Below, one piece after another: positions 6,608 through 6,913 of a stretch of DNA of 6,913 nucleotides (position 1 is its first letter; every line of letters begins with the position of its first letter). Made by a program: the position numbers and the translations under genes. The notes beneath the pieces are model-generated. The model was given only the letters and a program-made list of their open reading frames with translations. It was not told the DNA's origin and searched no databases. This stretch comes from Verrucomicrobiota bacterium. GTDB lineage: Bacteria; Verrucomicrobiota; Verrucomicrobiia; Limisphaerales; JAHEOI01. The stretch spans positions 1 through 6,913 of the forward strand of contig JAHEOI010000244.1 of NCBI GenBank assembly GCA_018610125.1, written 5' to 3'.

Positions 6608-6913
6608 CTATTGTGCGGCATGGCGTCGGGAAAAGTGAAGCGTAACCCGTTGGCCGATCTGAAGTCCGAAGCGTTGCTCGGCGGATTCCTGATTCATGGC
6701 AACCTCGAGGTAGCCACTTGAGCCGACGATGCCGGCCATCTCGTGTTTTGGAATGGCGGTGTAAAACGACCTCAAGCCGGCGGTCTTTTGCTCGGCCACG
6801 GTCAGGAAGACGCGCTCGGTTTCGACGGCCGGGAGCCAGTCGGCAGGGATATTCGTGATCCCGTTGCCGAAACGGTCGAGGTAAACGATTTCACCTTGGG
6901 CGACTCCCGGGGC
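6608..6913 (-). CDS. SAM hydroxide adenosyltransferase (DUF62 family), C-terminal part, cut by right window edge
   Basis: The minus strand is open from the window edge to a TAG at 6610-6608, giving 101 residues. The visible protein starts APGVAQGEIVYLDRFGNGIT and contains the family hallmarks of the C-terminal beta-barrel domain: GxIVYIDRFGNxITNI, then SFYTAIPKHEMAGIVGSSGYLEVA and the MNQESAEQRFGLQIGQRV stretch. These match the SAM hydrolase/fluorinase-like DUF62 family, whose common members split S-adenosylmethionine with water to adenosine and methionine. The N-terminal domain with the catalytic Asp and Arg/His residues is outside the window, so hydrolase versus halogenase activity cannot be judged; hydrolase is the usual case. 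The family is about 260-280 residues long, so roughly a third is seen. An internal ATG at 6799 is not the start, because the family pattern continues upstream of it. Its downstream neighbour on the same strand is lysS. Confidence 0.88.
   Translation of the reverse strand, partial: APGVAQGEIVYLDRFGNGITNIPADWLPAVETERVFLTVAEQKTAGLRSFYTAIPKHEMAGIVGSSGYLEVAMNQESAEQRFGLQIGQRVTLHFSRRHAAQ

Overview
The window reads as an ordinary, densely coded stretch of a bacterial chromosome, GC-rich by eye. It holds four complete genes and two genes cut by the window edges, all recognisable as housekeeping or widespread families. I saw no phage, plasmid, IS, CRISPR, tRNA or rRNA sequence. Lineage cannot be fixed from this sequence. 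The mix of a bacterial class II LysRS, a two-domain rhomboid with a short conserved-looking C-terminal tail, a DUF62-type SAM hydroxide adenosyltransferase and palindromic intergenic repeats is compatible with the Verrucomicrobiota/PVC or a related Gram-negative group, but that is a low-confidence guess.

Layout, left to right. Positions 1-291 (minus strand) carry the N-terminal 97 codons of a UbiD-family prenylated-FMN decarboxylase that runs off the left edge. It is divergent from an M3-family zinc oligoendopeptidase (437-2176, plus), with a 145-base spacer holding two small hairpins. A 246-base gap follows, with a run of consecutive hairpins (2232-2319) resembling a REP-type palindromic element, and then a good sigma70-like promoter placed so close to the next start codon that the transcript may be leaderless. 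The rhomboid intramembrane serine protease is at 2423-3352. The next 334 bases (3353-3686) have no convincing gene, but contain a large nested stem-loop (3361-3464) and a small hairpin cluster (3548-3592). purB (adenylosuccinate lyase) is at 3687-5003. It converges on lysS (lysyl-tRNA synthetase, 5080-6531, minus) across 76 bases. Upstream of lysS on the same strand, 76 bases away, is the C-terminal third of a SAM hydroxide adenosyltransferase (DUF62) gene that runs off the right edge; the two may be co-transcribed.

The genes do not form one pathway. They cover quinone or aromatic acid decarboxylation, peptide turnover, membrane proteolysis, purine biosynthesis, translation and SAM turnover. 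The features most worth a second look are the two intergenic palindromic structures. I found no evidence of a novel multi-gene system.
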